Source: Erigeron canadensis (Eukaryota; Streptophyta; Magnoliopsida; Asterales; Asteraceae). Taken from it: a stretch of DNA of 64,000 nucleotides. The translations under genes and the position numbers were made by a program. Positions 35,157-47,766 of the stretch are shown here, in pieces. The stretch covers positions 41,767,633-41,831,632 of the forward strand of contig NC_057768.1 of assembly GCF_010389155.1 (NCBI RefSeq). Direction: 5' to 3'. Each line of letters begins with the position of its first letter. Position 1 is the first letter of the stretch. The notes below the pieces were generated by a model, which did no database searches, was not told the origin of the DNA, and was given only the letters and a program-made list of their open reading frames with translations.

Positions 35157-35275
35157 GTTACATATAACGTTGGAGCTAAAATTTAACATTAAAGAATCTT
35201 TAAAAGTAAATTTAAATATAGATTTATATCAGTGGAGATATGATCAGATGATATGACTCATGGCATGATGATACT

Positions 35276-35856
35276 TAGGGCTGTCAATAGGTTCGGGTTC
35301 GGGTTGGCGGGTTGAAAAACTCTGACCCTAACTCAACTCACTAAAAGTTTCAGGTTAGAAATTTCAACCCTGATCCACAACATGCCAACCCATGACCCAA
35401 CCCATGACCTGATAAGCAAATATATATAAATATATAACGGAATAAATCAACCAATATAAAGTTCTATCAATAATGTGTACGTTGAAAACAAAAAGTACCC
35501 ATAAAAAAATATACGATGGTATTGTTAGAACTTGGTACAAAGTTAATAAACTTACCGTCTCACCCAATATCAGTTATCATCTCACAAAATTTTGACATTC
35601 TTTTATTTTAGATGTGAAATTACTTTATATTAGATATATAGAAAATGAGACTATTGCGTATGGATAAGTAGATAGTAAGTATAAAATATTACACATAAAT
35701 CAAATATTTTTAAAGTATTGGGTTGACGAGTCGACCTGACAACCCAACAACTCAACCCAAACCCAACCTAAAAAAAATCAGGTTGGCAAGTTGGTAGGTT
35801 GAAAACCCTAACCCTAACCTGACTTTTTTCGGGTTGGGTCAAGATTGACAGCCCTA
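35276..35856. mobile_element. Non-autonomous hAT element with 8-bp target duplication
   Basis: Perfect 8-bp direct repeats ATGATACT at 35268-35275 and 35857-35864 flank inverted ends TAGGGCTGTCAAT and ATTGACAGCCCTA. The subterminal regions are rich in GGGTTGGG/CCCAACCC motifs in opposite orientation. No transposase frame in 581 bp. Confidence 0.85.
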
Positions 35857-36280
35857 ATGATACTTCATTATTCCGTTAGTGATCCAAATTCAAATAAAAA
35901 ACCATAATCATAATTTAAGTAATGAGATTTTGTTTATAAATTTTTAAGGAAAATAGTTAATTCTCCTAAACATTAGCATAAAAGTCATTTTAAAATTATA
36001 TGAATGTGACAAATGTATTCTACTTAATCTATTTTCATAATCTTACCCTTTGATCTTTTACATGTCACCATCTTATGATTTAGGAGAATTTTTAGACTTA
36101 TGAGTTAGGATAATTAATAATTATCCAATTTCTAAATGGAAGATGATTCATCCTTATAAATATTAGTCTAAAATTCTTTTAAAACCTTATAAATGTGACA
36201 TGTGTGTTACAGTTATTTTCTTTTATAATCTTACCCCTTGAATTTTATAAAAGTAATAATATGTTAAACGTTATTGTGTA

Positions 36281-36567
36281 TCTATACTTCTATACTCCCT
36301 ATTAAAAATTATATGGGGTGTTGAAAAGTTTACATGTTTGGGACATACAATTTTACCCTTTTACCCTTTCTCTTAAAACAAAACTAAATATCTTCATTCT
36401 CTTTTTCTCTCTCCAAAACAACACACAAAATATTATTTCTTTCTATATACCAAAACAATACACACCTTCTTTATTTCTGTGAATAACCACCGCCGTCGTC
36501 CATCATCACCAACACCTTGGCCACCGTCGTCCATGATATCCGTCGCAACGTACGGGTACCATGTTCG
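36281..36567 (+). mobile_element. Small non-autonomous Helitron, decayed 3' end
   Basis: Starts TCTATACTTCTATACTCCC after an A, like the element at 18772. The GC-rich 3' segment CGCAACGTACGGGTACCATG is present, but the expected CTAG before T reads TTCG. An internal CCACCGCCGTCG patch parallels the other two small plus-strand Helitrons. Confidence 0.5.
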
Positions 36568-37170
36568 TTATTCCTATAATGTTTAGTGAGATATTAGTTC
36601 CCATCGAAATATCAACTAGAAAATGTCAATGTCACTACTGGGAAATGATTAATTCTTTTTGAAGAATGGGTTAAAAAACCTCATAATTATTAGATATATG
36701 TATGTGGTAAAATCAGAAGACAAGATTAAAAAAAGAGAATTAGTTGAATATCAATACCTACCACATGTTTCCTCTTATAACTTTCGAAAGATTTTAAAGC
36801 TAATTTATATGAGGATTTATCATTTTTCATTGATATTTGCGGTATTTTATGATGAGCTAGGATACCTAGAAGGGCTCCACGTGAGATTGAATTTAACAAG
36901 TGGGGGAAATGTTTGATAGGAATCCGTACAAACAATTATTGGCGATCGTCACAGACTCGCATCTCATTACATCGATCCCAATGAAACCTTATCTTAATTT
37001 TTATTCCCAACATTTTACATTATTTTTCGTACACATTGTAATCTGATATATGATAAGAGGCTTTATTTCAGAGTATTTATATGAAAATTTCCAAATTGTC
37101 ATGGATTTGTTATTTTGTATAAGGAAGTTATATTCGTATCATTATATTTGATGGATCTACCATATCGTAG

Positions 37171-37290
37171 AAGTTGTATAGTTAAATTATACAAGTAAGT
37201 AGTGTACAACTGTAATATATTTATCAAAATAAGTTGTATAGTTAAATTATACAAATAAGTAGTGTACAGCTGTGATATATTTATCAAAAT
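37171..37290. repeat. Two-copy 60-bp tandem repeat
   Basis: Units at 37171-37230 and 37231-37290 differ at only three positions and are directly adjacent. The unit includes AAGTTGTATAGTTAAATTAT. Confidence 0.85.
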
Positions 37291-37569
37291 AAGTACTACA
37301 AATATCAATTCCCTTATGTATATTATGGAGCATTAGTGTATTACAAAATTAAATATCAGGATATATTATCACAATGTTAATCGAATTCTGAAAACTAAAA
37401 TTGTATTATGAAAGTTTGTATCTAAAATTAGAATGATGTTGAAGTATCATTTTTTGAAAGATACATATTGTCGGCAGAAACAGTTTGGTGTAGAAATTTA
37501 AGAGTGAATAATTTTGAAAGATAAGTCACGGAATATAAAGTACACTGAAAGTAAATATATTCATCAACT

Positions 37570-37783
37570 ATGTATATGTGAATTGAAACTGGAATATCCA
37601 GGTTCATGTCTAAGGGGCAGAGTTTACCTCTATTAATTGTCGTGCCTTCGGATGAATTAATATGAGGTTTTCCTCTTTTTGGGTTGAGACCTGGTGTATG
37701 GGGTGCTTTAGCGTAGGCCCGGTTAAGACAACATAGTCTAGACTCCAAAAAAATTGAAATTCGCCGTTCAAAAAAAAAAAAAA
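37570..37783 (+). mobile_element. Candidate retroposon 3' end with poly(A)
   Basis: A GC-richer block (AGACCTGGTGTATGGGGTGC, GGCCCGGTTAAGAC) ends in GCCGTTC followed by a run of about 14 A. A second GCCGTTCAAAAAA end follows at about 37918-37927, after TTTTTTAATATACATT. This looks like the 3' terminus of a plant LINE or a dependent SINE. The 5' limit is unknown. Confidence 0.4.
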
Positions 37784-38452
37784 CTATGTATATATGAAAT
37801 AGATGAACTTAAAAAAAAAGCTATGTATATATTGAAATCCCGTTCTTTTTCTGTAACTTATTGTACTCTTCTTTGGTTATCAAGCATTTTGCTTGATTTT
37901 TTTTTTTAATATACATTGCCGTTCAAAAAAATTAAAAAATAGATGAACGTCACAATTGATTGGAAATAGTAAGAAAAAGTAAGGATATGATTCATATTGT
38001 GAATTGTGATACTAGATCACTAGATGTGTATAGGCAAAACTAACATTGTTTTCTACATTAATGTGGGAAGATTATACTAGCTAGCTAGTTATTTGCGAAT
38101 GGACGAAACAATAAGTACGTCCTGTTACTTTTGATCATGACTCCAAACTCGGCAAACCATATATGGATCAAATATAACACAATGGATAAAATCTTTATCT
38201 TTTACAAAAAAAATTGTTTGTAGTAAATCAGAGTATCAGACAATCTATCATTTACTTTGTTAATTATATAGTTGATAGCAAGTAACAAAATATATAATAC
38301 TTTTATACTTTAATAAAATGAAATCGTTGATATATGAAACATTATTATATGACATATAGTACATGGCACATGCGATATCTTTGAATGAGATTTAAAATTC
38401 CTTTTGTAGTTTATAGGGTGATCCAGATTTGGAGATGTACAGTTTCTCCTTT

Positions 38453-38456
<4 letters not shown>

Positions 38457-38517
<61 letters not shown>
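38457..38517. repeat. (TA)n microsatellite
   Basis: About 60 bases of pure TA next to the left end of a foldback element. Another TA tract (about 39000-39040) follows the element's right end. Confidence 0.9.
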
Positions 38518-38519
<2 letters not shown>

Positions 38520-38997
38520 AAAAGATAATTTGAGAACTTTTTTTTGCGATAACCTTTGAGAACTTTTCAAATCAAGCTCAACCAATGATTATTCTTTACA
38601 TGAAAATTATTTTTTGATTGTAATTTGAATAACTTATATGTAATTTTGAAGTTTATAATTGTGTGGAGGCATGGATTATCATCCGTTATACAATTATGTG
38701 GAGATTTGAATTTTTGATCGCATGTGCACGAATATTGCTATGATTACATGTGATCGACTTGCATACATGTGATCATAGCAATATTCGTGCACATGTGATC
38801 AAGAATCCAAATCTTCACATAATTGTATAACGGATGATAATTTATGCTCCACACAATTATAAACTTCAAAATTACACATAAGTTATTTAGAAAACAATCA
38901 AACAACAATTTTCATGTAAAGAACAAGCATCGGTTGGGATTGATTTGAAAAGTTTTTAAAGGTTCTCACAAAAAAGGTTCTCAAAATAACTTTACCC

Positions 38998-38998
<1 letters not shown>
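38518..38998. mobile_element. 480-bp foldback MITE with 230-bp arms
   Basis: Almost the whole element is one inverted repeat. TTATCATCCGTTATACAATT on the left is matched by the reverse complement on the right, as are TGCACGAATATTGCTATGAT, AAGTTTATAATTGTGTGGAG and the outer TTTGAGAAC ends. The spacer at the centre is under 40 bases. It has no coding capacity and sits between TA tracts. A single-arm relative lies at 57438-57705. Confidence 0.8.
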
Positions 38999-39033
<35 letters not shown>

Positions 39034-39593
39034 ATATATAAGATATCCTTAACATACTCAAACGGCTCCCATTATTGGTATCAAACCAATAGCGATTCAT
39101 ACAAGCTAAATCTTCTAATCGATAATTGGGCAAAAAAAAAGAACTTTAATTTAATTAATTCATTTTTTTTTTTCTGTGGATATTTTTACTTTCATCCAAA
39201 AATTGACTCCAGTTTTTTAGTCTGTTCTCTTTGCAAAATAATTTATTTTTATGCACACCCTTTTGATTCTTTAAATTCAAATTGAAAGAAATTAGAATTC
39301 TCAATTCTCTACAACGTTTAAACGATAAAATCTTTTCAGAAACAAGCAAATCAGAAGTCTTTTTGTCTCTATTTAGAGTTTTTATTTTATTTCTTGAAAT
39401 GAATTCATGTATATATATATATAGGGTGACAATTAAATGAGAACCAACTTAAAATGAGAACGAATGAGAACACTTAAAAACTATATTTTGATGCATTAAA
39501 AGTCCATAAAACTGACATAGTGCATAACTAATTATCATTATTTAAGTGTTTAACAACACATGGCTCCGTCAAAATCGATAAAAAAAACACGTT

Positions 39594-39685
39594 TTTTATG
39601 AAAGTTATATGCACTTAAAACTTCTTTATATTATATATATATATATAATATAAAGAAGTTTTAAGTGCATATAACTTTCATAAAA
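39594..39685. repeat. 92-bp perfect palindrome
   Basis: Arms of 46 bases meet at a TATATATA centre: GTTATATGCACTTAAAACTT on the left is exactly mirrored by AAGTTTTAAGTGCATATAAC on the right. It lies inside a larger AT-rich element-like region beginning about 39424 (GTGACAATTAAATGAGAACC), which shares the GAGAAC end motif of the other foldback MITEs. Confidence 0.85.
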
Positions 39686-39699
39686 TGTTTTCTTTTAGT

Positions 39700-41249
39700 A
39701 AGTTAATGATAGCATATTTTAATAATCTCTATTTTACACCAGGCACATATGCGTGGTGCGACGATGACAACGGTAAATGTGGGGACAACGACGGTGACGG
39801 TAACGGTGTTATTACTAATATAAAAATAATTTATATAAAAAAAATAATGTACTAGTTATATTCAATGTTGAAGAACGTATGTTTTAAATTAATGAATAAA
39901 GACGATAAATAGTTTGAGTTTATTAGTTTTTTATTTAAAAGAAAAAAGAAAAAACTTAAAAAAAATGTTTTATAATGTAGTATGAATAACACATATAGTA
40001 CAAGTCATGTGTGTTTTCATGTGTGAATTTTTTTTTTAAAAATTATATCGTGTAATCAAAATCAATTAATAATGAACGGTCGTCAAAATATCGACTCTTT
40101 CTCATTTTGACAGAAAATATTATTGTTAGCTCAAAAGAACTTGCGCACATCACTCATCAACTCATATTTATACAGTAGGATTTCTAATGGATAAGAGTTT
40201 GAAATTTTCTAAATAAGGGTTGTGGCTTAATTAGTATTTTAAGATTTTTTGATTGCGGTTTGAAGAGGGGATAATAACCACGTTATCAGTGGGTTGTATC
40301 TGCACCTCTCAATCTCTCATACTTGAACATAACTTAAAATCCATGGATCTCAAACTAATCACAATCCCGAAATAATAATCGATGACACTATTTTTTTCAT
40401 ATTTACTATTTCCTGGGTTTAGGAATATACTACTCATGCTGACTTTTTTTATATACGATAAAATAGAGGTTACATTAACATATCGCTTATTACAAAAGAT
40501 CTTTAAAAAATAAAGACAAGTATAGCTGTCATATTAAAATAAATAAAAGATATAGTGCTTTTCAAACTCTCATTGTATATGTTTTGCATCATTTTATAAC
40601 ACATTTTTTTTTCTTCATAAATTTTACATTTTCTATTCTAAATAATTAATAAATCCTAGTGTCACCATCCACAATCGCAATAGTTATATTTTTATAGAGG
40701 CAGCTCCATTAAAAGTTGTAAGAATCTTTAAAAGTAAAAAATAAGCAGGCATTAGCCTCTTGTCGCCATTTGATTTAGGAATAACTTATCAAATATAGCG
40801 AGGATTAATGGGAACTTGTCCATTTGAGAGCCACCAACCTCACTTTATCGTTTTTTAATGTCTAAAATTTAACAATTTGGTGGTTCATAATATTTTCTCG
40901 GTTAACAACACATAAAATATAAATAGAAGGGAACCAATGTAGTTTATATTTTTCTTTGTTAGACAAACAAAAGCAATTGTTTTATTTAATCTTTTTGTTT
41001 CTTTTTCTAGATTACGCATTACAACTAGTAACAAATTTTAAAACGTTCATTTTATATAAATATAGATAACTACGTTTGATGTACGTCTAAAATCTAAATA
41101 AAGCAAAATATCGGTTAATAATGCGATTTTCTTTTTCATCCTGATTGACTTTTTTTATTCTTAACGATCTTATGATAAAATCAATGATAATAATTGTTAC
41201 GGAGTACTTGAATAATAAAATGATGCAATTCTGTCATGTTGTATGAGCA
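39700..41249. other. Intergenic DNA
   Basis: No gene seen. A short GC-richer patch (39740-39812) with GACGGTGACGGTAACGG may be an eroded Helitron interior. Confidence 0.35.
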
Positions 41250-41257
41250 GGTTAAAG

Positions 41258-41545
41258 TAGGGATGAGCAAAAAACCCAGAAACCCGAGCCCGGCCCGGAA
41301 CCGATCCGCCCGAATTCCGAACGGGCCGGGTCACGGGTCATGTTTTTAGTGCATGCGTTCCCAGGTGATGGGTTGGACGGGCCGGGTAAAGCCGAAAACA
41401 AAAAAGTTGTTAAAGAAACCCGTGGCACGCTCGAGCCCGACCCGAACTGAAACATCACGGACCAGGTCACGGTTCCGTTTTTCGTGCTATCACGGGGCAC
41501 GGATCATCCCTGTTCAGGCCGGGTTTCGACCCGCACACATCCCTA
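41258..41545. mobile_element. GC-rich hAT MITE with 8-bp target duplication
   Basis: Perfect 8-bp repeats GGTTAAAG at 41250-41257 and 41546-41553 flank ends TAGGGATGAGC and CACATCCCTA. The 288-bp interior is GC-rich (CGGCCCGG, GGGCCGGG, CGACCCG) in strong contrast to the AT-rich surroundings and keeps spurious frames open on both strands. No transposase. Confidence 0.85.
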
Positions 41546-41900
41546 GGTTAAAGACTCATGTCAAATTTTATAGAATATATTCTTCATTTAAGTCAATAGT
41601 ACTAATTGATACCGTATTATTATGCCATATTTAGTTCGATGTGCGAAACTTTACATTATCGATTTATAAGGAGTGGAGATGTAAAATTTAGTCAAACATT
41701 CACTATTTATATCTATTTTAATTAAAAGAATGTATTACGAGTTTATTTTTATAATAAAAATATGACCAAAAGTTTATTACAAGTTAGCCTCTTTTATGTT
41801 TTCATGTCATTGGCCCTTCATAATAAGGTAAGAAACCGTAGACCATCATTTTTTCAGTCGTATATCACTAAAATATGTTTTACATTGTTGTATTGTATAA

Positions 41901-41935
41901 CTAGATTATTGTCACGTAATATGCGAGAGAACATA
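41901..41935 (-). mobile_element. Helitron 3' terminus
   Basis: On the minus strand: imperfect hairpin around CTCGCATATTACGTGAC, then an AT spacer, then CTAG followed by T. The element body would extend rightward on the plus strand; I could not place the 5' end. Confidence 0.45.
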
Positions 41936-41949
41936 TTTAACTAATGATA

Positions 41950-44931
41950 TTATTATCGTTTCATAATTTCGTAAATTGACAAATATTGATAGATTAATTA
42001 GTATCATGATGCAAAAGATGTAAATTAGTACTTGTAAAATGAGTTAATTTACAAATAAACAAAGTTTCATTGAAGACTATTGTATTTATAATCAAAGTTA
42101 AGATAAAAACATAAAATTTCATGATTTTATGTTTTTATAAACAATTAGTAAAACTTAAAATGAATATATCAAGTGATAATTTAAAATTCAAAAATAACCA
42201 AATTCGTTTAGTTGAAAATAATTAAGAACTAAATTAGATTCTTCTTCTTTTTGAGTCGTGTAACTAATTAGTCATTTTTACAATATTTTATGTAGTTTAA
42301 TTCTTATATAAATACACACATAAAGAAAATTTAACAAAATAAAAAATAATCTTATATAAAATATATGAGCATCATATAGTAATATCTAACCATTACACTT
42401 ACATCAAATATTTAATTGATTACCGCTCAAGCAAACTTGTAAATACATATTTTGTGAACAGATATATCATCTTTTTAAAAAGTACTAAATGTATGTTAAT
42501 TTCCCAATTAGAATTACATATATGTTTCCCCTATATCTAATAATATAGTTTTTTTTTAAAAAAAATCTTAATATTTAAGTCTCAAAAGTCTACTATTTGT
42601 TTTTATGGTTACTTTTTAAAGACTTTTTAAAAGTAATTTTACATCGATATACTAAAATTTCTAAATCATGCACTTATAGTTAATTTATTTGAATTTTTGA
42701 ATTTTGAATGTTACAAATAATTGTGTGGAAATTTTCTTTTAACATATCACATAATTATCAAAGATTTTATTTTAAGTTATACTAATAAACTTTTACACTA
42801 GATTCTTGAGTTAATTTTTATATGGGAAGAAAAAGAAAAGAAAGAGAAATTAAAGCCTTTTGCATTTTTAAGTTTTTTACGTAAAGAAAAGAATGCAGAA
42901 TAAAGGGAATTTTGAGGGGTTTTGGCTCAAACACTGTGTTATCTAGTTTGGTTTATAAAAGAAAAGAAATAATTGAAAGTTATATTATCTTCCTCTCAAA
43001 CCATCCCATAAATAGAGAAAAAATGTTTTAGACAAAATCAACTAATAAATCATTCCATTTCTTTTCATTTCACTTTCCTTCCACCCTTAAATTCAACTAA
43101 AGAACACAACTTGTTTTGTAATCATTTGCTTTCCTTTTTTTTCATTCCATAAAAAAACTCAAGAAAACAGTGAAAATCTTTCCACCCAAATTTGGTCGGA
43201 TTGTGTAGGAGACAAACATTTTGTTTAATGTAATTACCATCATGCCCTTTTACACTTAAGAATCCAGTTATTTCGCAAATATTGTTACTCAACATGTCTC
43301 TCCACCGTTCACACCTACTATGTCATACATGAGGGATTATTAATTGTATAAACTAATGTTAACATTGTGATAGTGGAATTTTTAATATCATGTAACAAAT
43401 ATTAAATTAATTGTTATTAAACTAATGACTATTTTACCATGTATTAAATATATATAAATTTAAAACGGCTAGAACTTTTTTTCGTAACAGATTTAATTTT
43501 TATGAAATCATGTTTTGAAACTTCCAATTTATATTTATATTTATGTAAGATAATAAAGTATAAGATATCAAGCGGGTTACACATATTTTACTTTAAATAA
43601 AAAGAGTATCTTTGTAAATTGTATTGTTATATATTTTTTCTTTCAAACTCAAACATGCAAATAACACTTTACTTTCCTTTTGATTCTTGGGTTTTCAATT
43701 TAACTCAAAAATAACTTTTACTTCTTAAATTTGTTTTTCTTTTTTTCTCTTTTCTAATCTTTTCATTTCTTATCCATATAATATAACTCGAGAATAGAAT
43801 GTTAGATACATATATATATTAAGAGTTAAACCCTAAAATGTTCTTAGACTATATTATTTTAATATCCATAAATATTAATATTTTAATTATAAAAGTTACA
43901 TTTGGTTAAATAAAAAGGTGTTTAAGATTGATAATGTGAATTTTTATATAGACAAAGCGTAACTAATTATATTATAATAAAAGTTACATCTGGTGAACTA
44001 AAAAGGAGTTTGGGAGTTGGGATTGCATATTGAAAAAGTTTATTTAATTACTGTGTTTAAAAAAATTGATTATCTGATATTTCGTATAGAAAAAATGTAG
44101 TTTTGAAAAAGTAGGTTAATGTATGATTTTTCAATACGCAAGTTTTATTCGCAAAATCTATTTTAAAGACGCAATTCCAAAAACCCACTAAATAACTATT
44201 AGTTATGTTATATTGAAAACTAATGTTTATACCGTGTATTGGTATAAATATATGATATAATCGCAATTGACGTTGTTTATTGTCTTCGTCGCATCTTGTG
44301 GGTATGCATCTAATTTTATATTTTAATATGAAACCTTATACAATTGTTGTATAGTTTTCGTTTAGATGCATTATTATTTTAACAAAGTTTTATCAAAAAT
44401 CATTGAGCTATTTGTAAAGGTTTTTAATTAATGTCGTACACACTCATGGTCATATCTTGCGAAATAAAAAAAAGTTATATAATATTTAATCAATTGATGG
44501 ATCACATATGATATAATTTTTATTGAACAAACATATTTTCTCTCTTTATGCATAGGTAGATTCTAAAAATAGTAGATCCAAAATACATATATAAATATAA
44601 ATATAAAAATAATCTACGTTTGAAATCTTAAATAATTTGTAAAATAATAAATATAATATCACAATTGTTCAAGAAATGAAGAATCCGAATAATGATCTAT
44701 ATCTATGTATATTATTATTGTTATGTTATGTTATTATTTATGATATATTATATTAATTAAAAATGGTATATTTTGACAAGACATATAAAGTATAAGTATT
44801 AATATCGTCATTTTACAAAGATGAAATAATTAAATTTGATCTAATGGTTGTAAATCAAAGTTGAAAGTCATCCAAGGGTCCTTGTTTGTTTAGGATTGAA
44901 TTAAGGACCTAGTTATGTATATATTGGTAAA
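41950..44931. other. AT-rich intergenic region
   Basis: No gene seen in 3 kb. Part of it is probably the body of the Helitron ending at 41901. Confidence 0.4.
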
Positions 44932-45993
44932 TTAGTCCTAATACCCGTACGATGTACGGTAGCTATATAAATTATATGACAAAGAAATTCGAATATGCCC
45001 CATACATGATTCGTGAATATGAAATAAATTATGGTTAATAAATCGATGAGCGTAACAAAATTATAATAAACAGTAATGATAATTAAATATAATATATGTT
45101 TAGTTAGAGTTATAAATTTACCTTAAATTTTTAAAACCACATCAAAATGAGAACTTGTAAGCATAGTGGATGTCAAATAGACTTGTGATTTCGGACGTAA
45201 AATCAAACTTTTGAAATCTTCCTGTTAATAACTTATTATAGTTAATATAAGTAATAACTTATTATAGTTAATAACTTATTTTCTAATTTATTAATGAAAA
45301 AACGATCAATTAAATACGGTTATAATATCTTTTATATTAATAAATTAAGAGTTATAGTTTGTTTCTAAGTCTAATTAGAAAATTGAATTTATATACGACT
45401 AAAAAAACTAATTTAACAAAATAAATAAATTAAAAGGACATTTGTTGATCAAGGATTATGTCACGTATCGTTTCAAAAACATGTCAATCATGTTTATTGG
45501 TAGACAATCGATTGCTAAATAATAATAATAATAATGGTAATAATAATAATAATAATATATGCATTAGTTTTGTAGATGTTTTAATAATATTAGTAAACAA
45601 ATACATATACACATTATACGAACATACAAAAAGTTTTAAGATCATTAGGAAACTAATAAATACATATCCAATAAATCTTATATTGAATATATGGCAATAT
45701 TAATATAATAATAATAATAGTATAATATAAATTTAAAAGTATATATCCTATATGTATTAGTTTTGTAGATGTTTTAATAATATATTAATAAACAAATACA
45801 TATACACATCATACGAACATACAAAAAGTTTTAAGATCATTAGGAAACTAATAAATACATATCCCAAAAATCTTATATTAAATATATGGCAATATTAATA
45901 TAATAATAATAATAATATAATATAAATTTAAAAGTATATATCCTAATTTAAATACAATGAGACTTGATTAAAATAAAAAATTTATTATATAGA
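44932..45993 (-). mobile_element. Helitron (family shared with 47767), 5' end tentative
   Basis: Minus strand 3' end: hairpin CCGTACATCGTACGG (44945-44959), spacer, CTAA before T. A matching 5' TC after A (TCTATATAATAAATTTTTT) is found at 45993. The first 550 bases next to the 3' end align by eye with the element ending at 47767. The interior is non-coding and contains a 193-bp tandem duplication. Confidence 0.55.
45556..45943. repeat. 193-bp tandem duplication within the Helitron
   Basis: Copies at 45556-45748 and 45749-45943 share long identical blocks such as CATACAAAAAGTTTTAAGAT and AATATATGGCAATATTAATA, with few differences. Confidence 0.85.
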
Positions 45994-46279
45994 TTTTTTT
46001 TTAAAATATGACTAAATGACACTTAATATATTGCCATGCGTCGACCAAAAAGTGTTACAATTCTGTTTTAGTTTATTGGTAGATACGTAGACATTTTTTT
46101 TTTTAGAACAGAGACATCTTTTGATATATTCAATTTAATAGTTTTAATGATAAATTGTATTTTTAAAGGACATGGATTTTTTTAATTATAGATTAAAAAT
46201 ACACTTGTCTTTTTAATATTATGCCAAGTGTCGATTAATAAATACTACAATCTTGTTTTAGTATATTCGTAGCTATCTT

Positions 46280-46931
46280 AAAACATATATAATATAATTT
46301 CAACGAAGTATTTCTGGAAAATTATATCAAATTTTCCTTTAAATAATCTACTATAAATTTTATAAATAAAGTGATCAATTTTCATAAATCATTTTTCTCA
46401 TATCAAGATGTACCTTCACTTTGCCAGCCTCAAGTTATTCTTCCACATGAAAGCAAATGCTTTCTCATTTCCACTTTATGACAGATCCCTTCATCGGTTT
46501 CTTTTTCATTTTAGGGGCAAAAATTAATGTAGTGATAAAATGTGTTAACTGGCTAAGTTTTGGCAACAATTTTCTGCCAATGATAATTCGTCATGTGATG
46601 CCAAAACGTACTTAGCCAAATTGTGAAGGATAATGAGTTTGGGTTGTCAAATGTTACCACAAAAAGGACAAACATGAAAAAAATATTTTACATGCTCCCA
46701 ATGGTCATGTACATTGGCTACTGACTAATTTGCTTGAACCATGCTGATGCCAAAAATTGCAAACAAATGAGGGTAATGGAACCAGTGTGTTGAAATGTGT
46801 CAATGCTACTTGCCAATAAGAAATAATTGTATACATCTTTATGTAGAATATAAAGTAAAATATCGAATGAGTTGGTGGCGATGGAGATATATATGAACTA
46901 AACCAAGTCTCATTTTTCACCACGTCTTGTA
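46280..46931. other. Intergenic DNA
   Basis: No gene seen. A minus-strand open frame of 116 codons spans into the neighbouring element but has no recognisable domain. Confidence 0.4.
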
Positions 46932-46934
46932 TTA

Positions 46935-47755
46935 GGGCGTTAGCATCGGACACAATATGGATGTGTGGTGGATGTGGCACCACCACTCCACACTGCTGCC
47001 AACCCCTTACCATGCGTCGTGGCATGAAAACGAGTGGTGTGACCACGTGGTCCATAATCCATTTTGTACATAAATCGAGGCCCTTTTACTAGCCGTTGCC
47101 TTTTTTTATAACATCCAAAATCTTTTTTTTTTCTTTCACTGCATTTGCTCTTCTTTTTTTTTCAATTTTAGTCTTCATCTTCTTTATTAATTTATAACAC
47201 AAATAACATATACATACTTCACCAAATCGTCCTAACCCGTTTATTGTCCTCGAATGTGTATACATGTATATAGTTATAGTTCGATTGTATGTATATAGAT
47301 ATAGCTATGATTCGTATGTGTATATATGTATATAGTTATAGTTTGATTGTATATAGATATAGCTATGTTTCTGTTTTGATTGTATGTATATAGATATATT
47401 TCGATTGTATGTATATAGATATAGCTATGGTTCTGTTCGATTGTATGTATATAGATATAGTACGAGTATATGTTTATGTTTCTATTTTTGTGAGATTCTG
47501 TATGTATATGTTTCTGTTTTCGATTCAACTGTGAAAGCTTGTATAGATATAGTATATGTTTATGTATATAGATATAGATTTTATGTTTTATTTATGCTTT
47601 AAATAAAATTAAAAATGTAGTGAGTGGTGAAGTGAGTGATCGGATGTCAATGAAATTTTGATGAGTGGTGAGTGAGTAGTGGAGTTGAGGTGTCATGCTG
47701 TGATTGGTTAGAAGTGAGTGGTGGAAAAAAAGTGGGAGGTGGGTTGCCATCCCCC
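46935..47755. mobile_element. Candidate PIF/Harbinger non-autonomous element
   Basis: TTA flanks both sides (46932-46934 and 47756-47758). The ends GGGCGTTAGCATCGG and, reversed, GGGGGATGGCAACCC agree at roughly ten of fifteen positions. Subterminal regions contain GTGGTG/CACCAC motifs in opposite orientation. The middle is the GTATATAGATATAG minisatellite. No transposase gene. Confidence 0.5.
47255..47600. repeat. GTATATAGATATAG-type minisatellite
   Basis: Degenerate repeats of GATTGTATGTATATAGATAT with GCTATG spacers recur many times. The simple composition keeps frames open on both strands, giving peptides of repeating Tyr, Ile and His; these are not genes. Confidence 0.75.
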
Positions 47756-47766
47756 TTAGCTTAATA

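Noticed and set aside
41252..41634. Opposed frames in GC-rich DNA
   Set aside because: Explained by the base composition of a hAT MITE.
45458..45703. Asn-rich plus-strand frame
   Set aside because: Reads through AAT microsatellite and duplicated Helitron interior.
47274..47602. Tyr/Ile/His repeat peptides on both strands
   Set aside because: Produced by a simple minisatellite.
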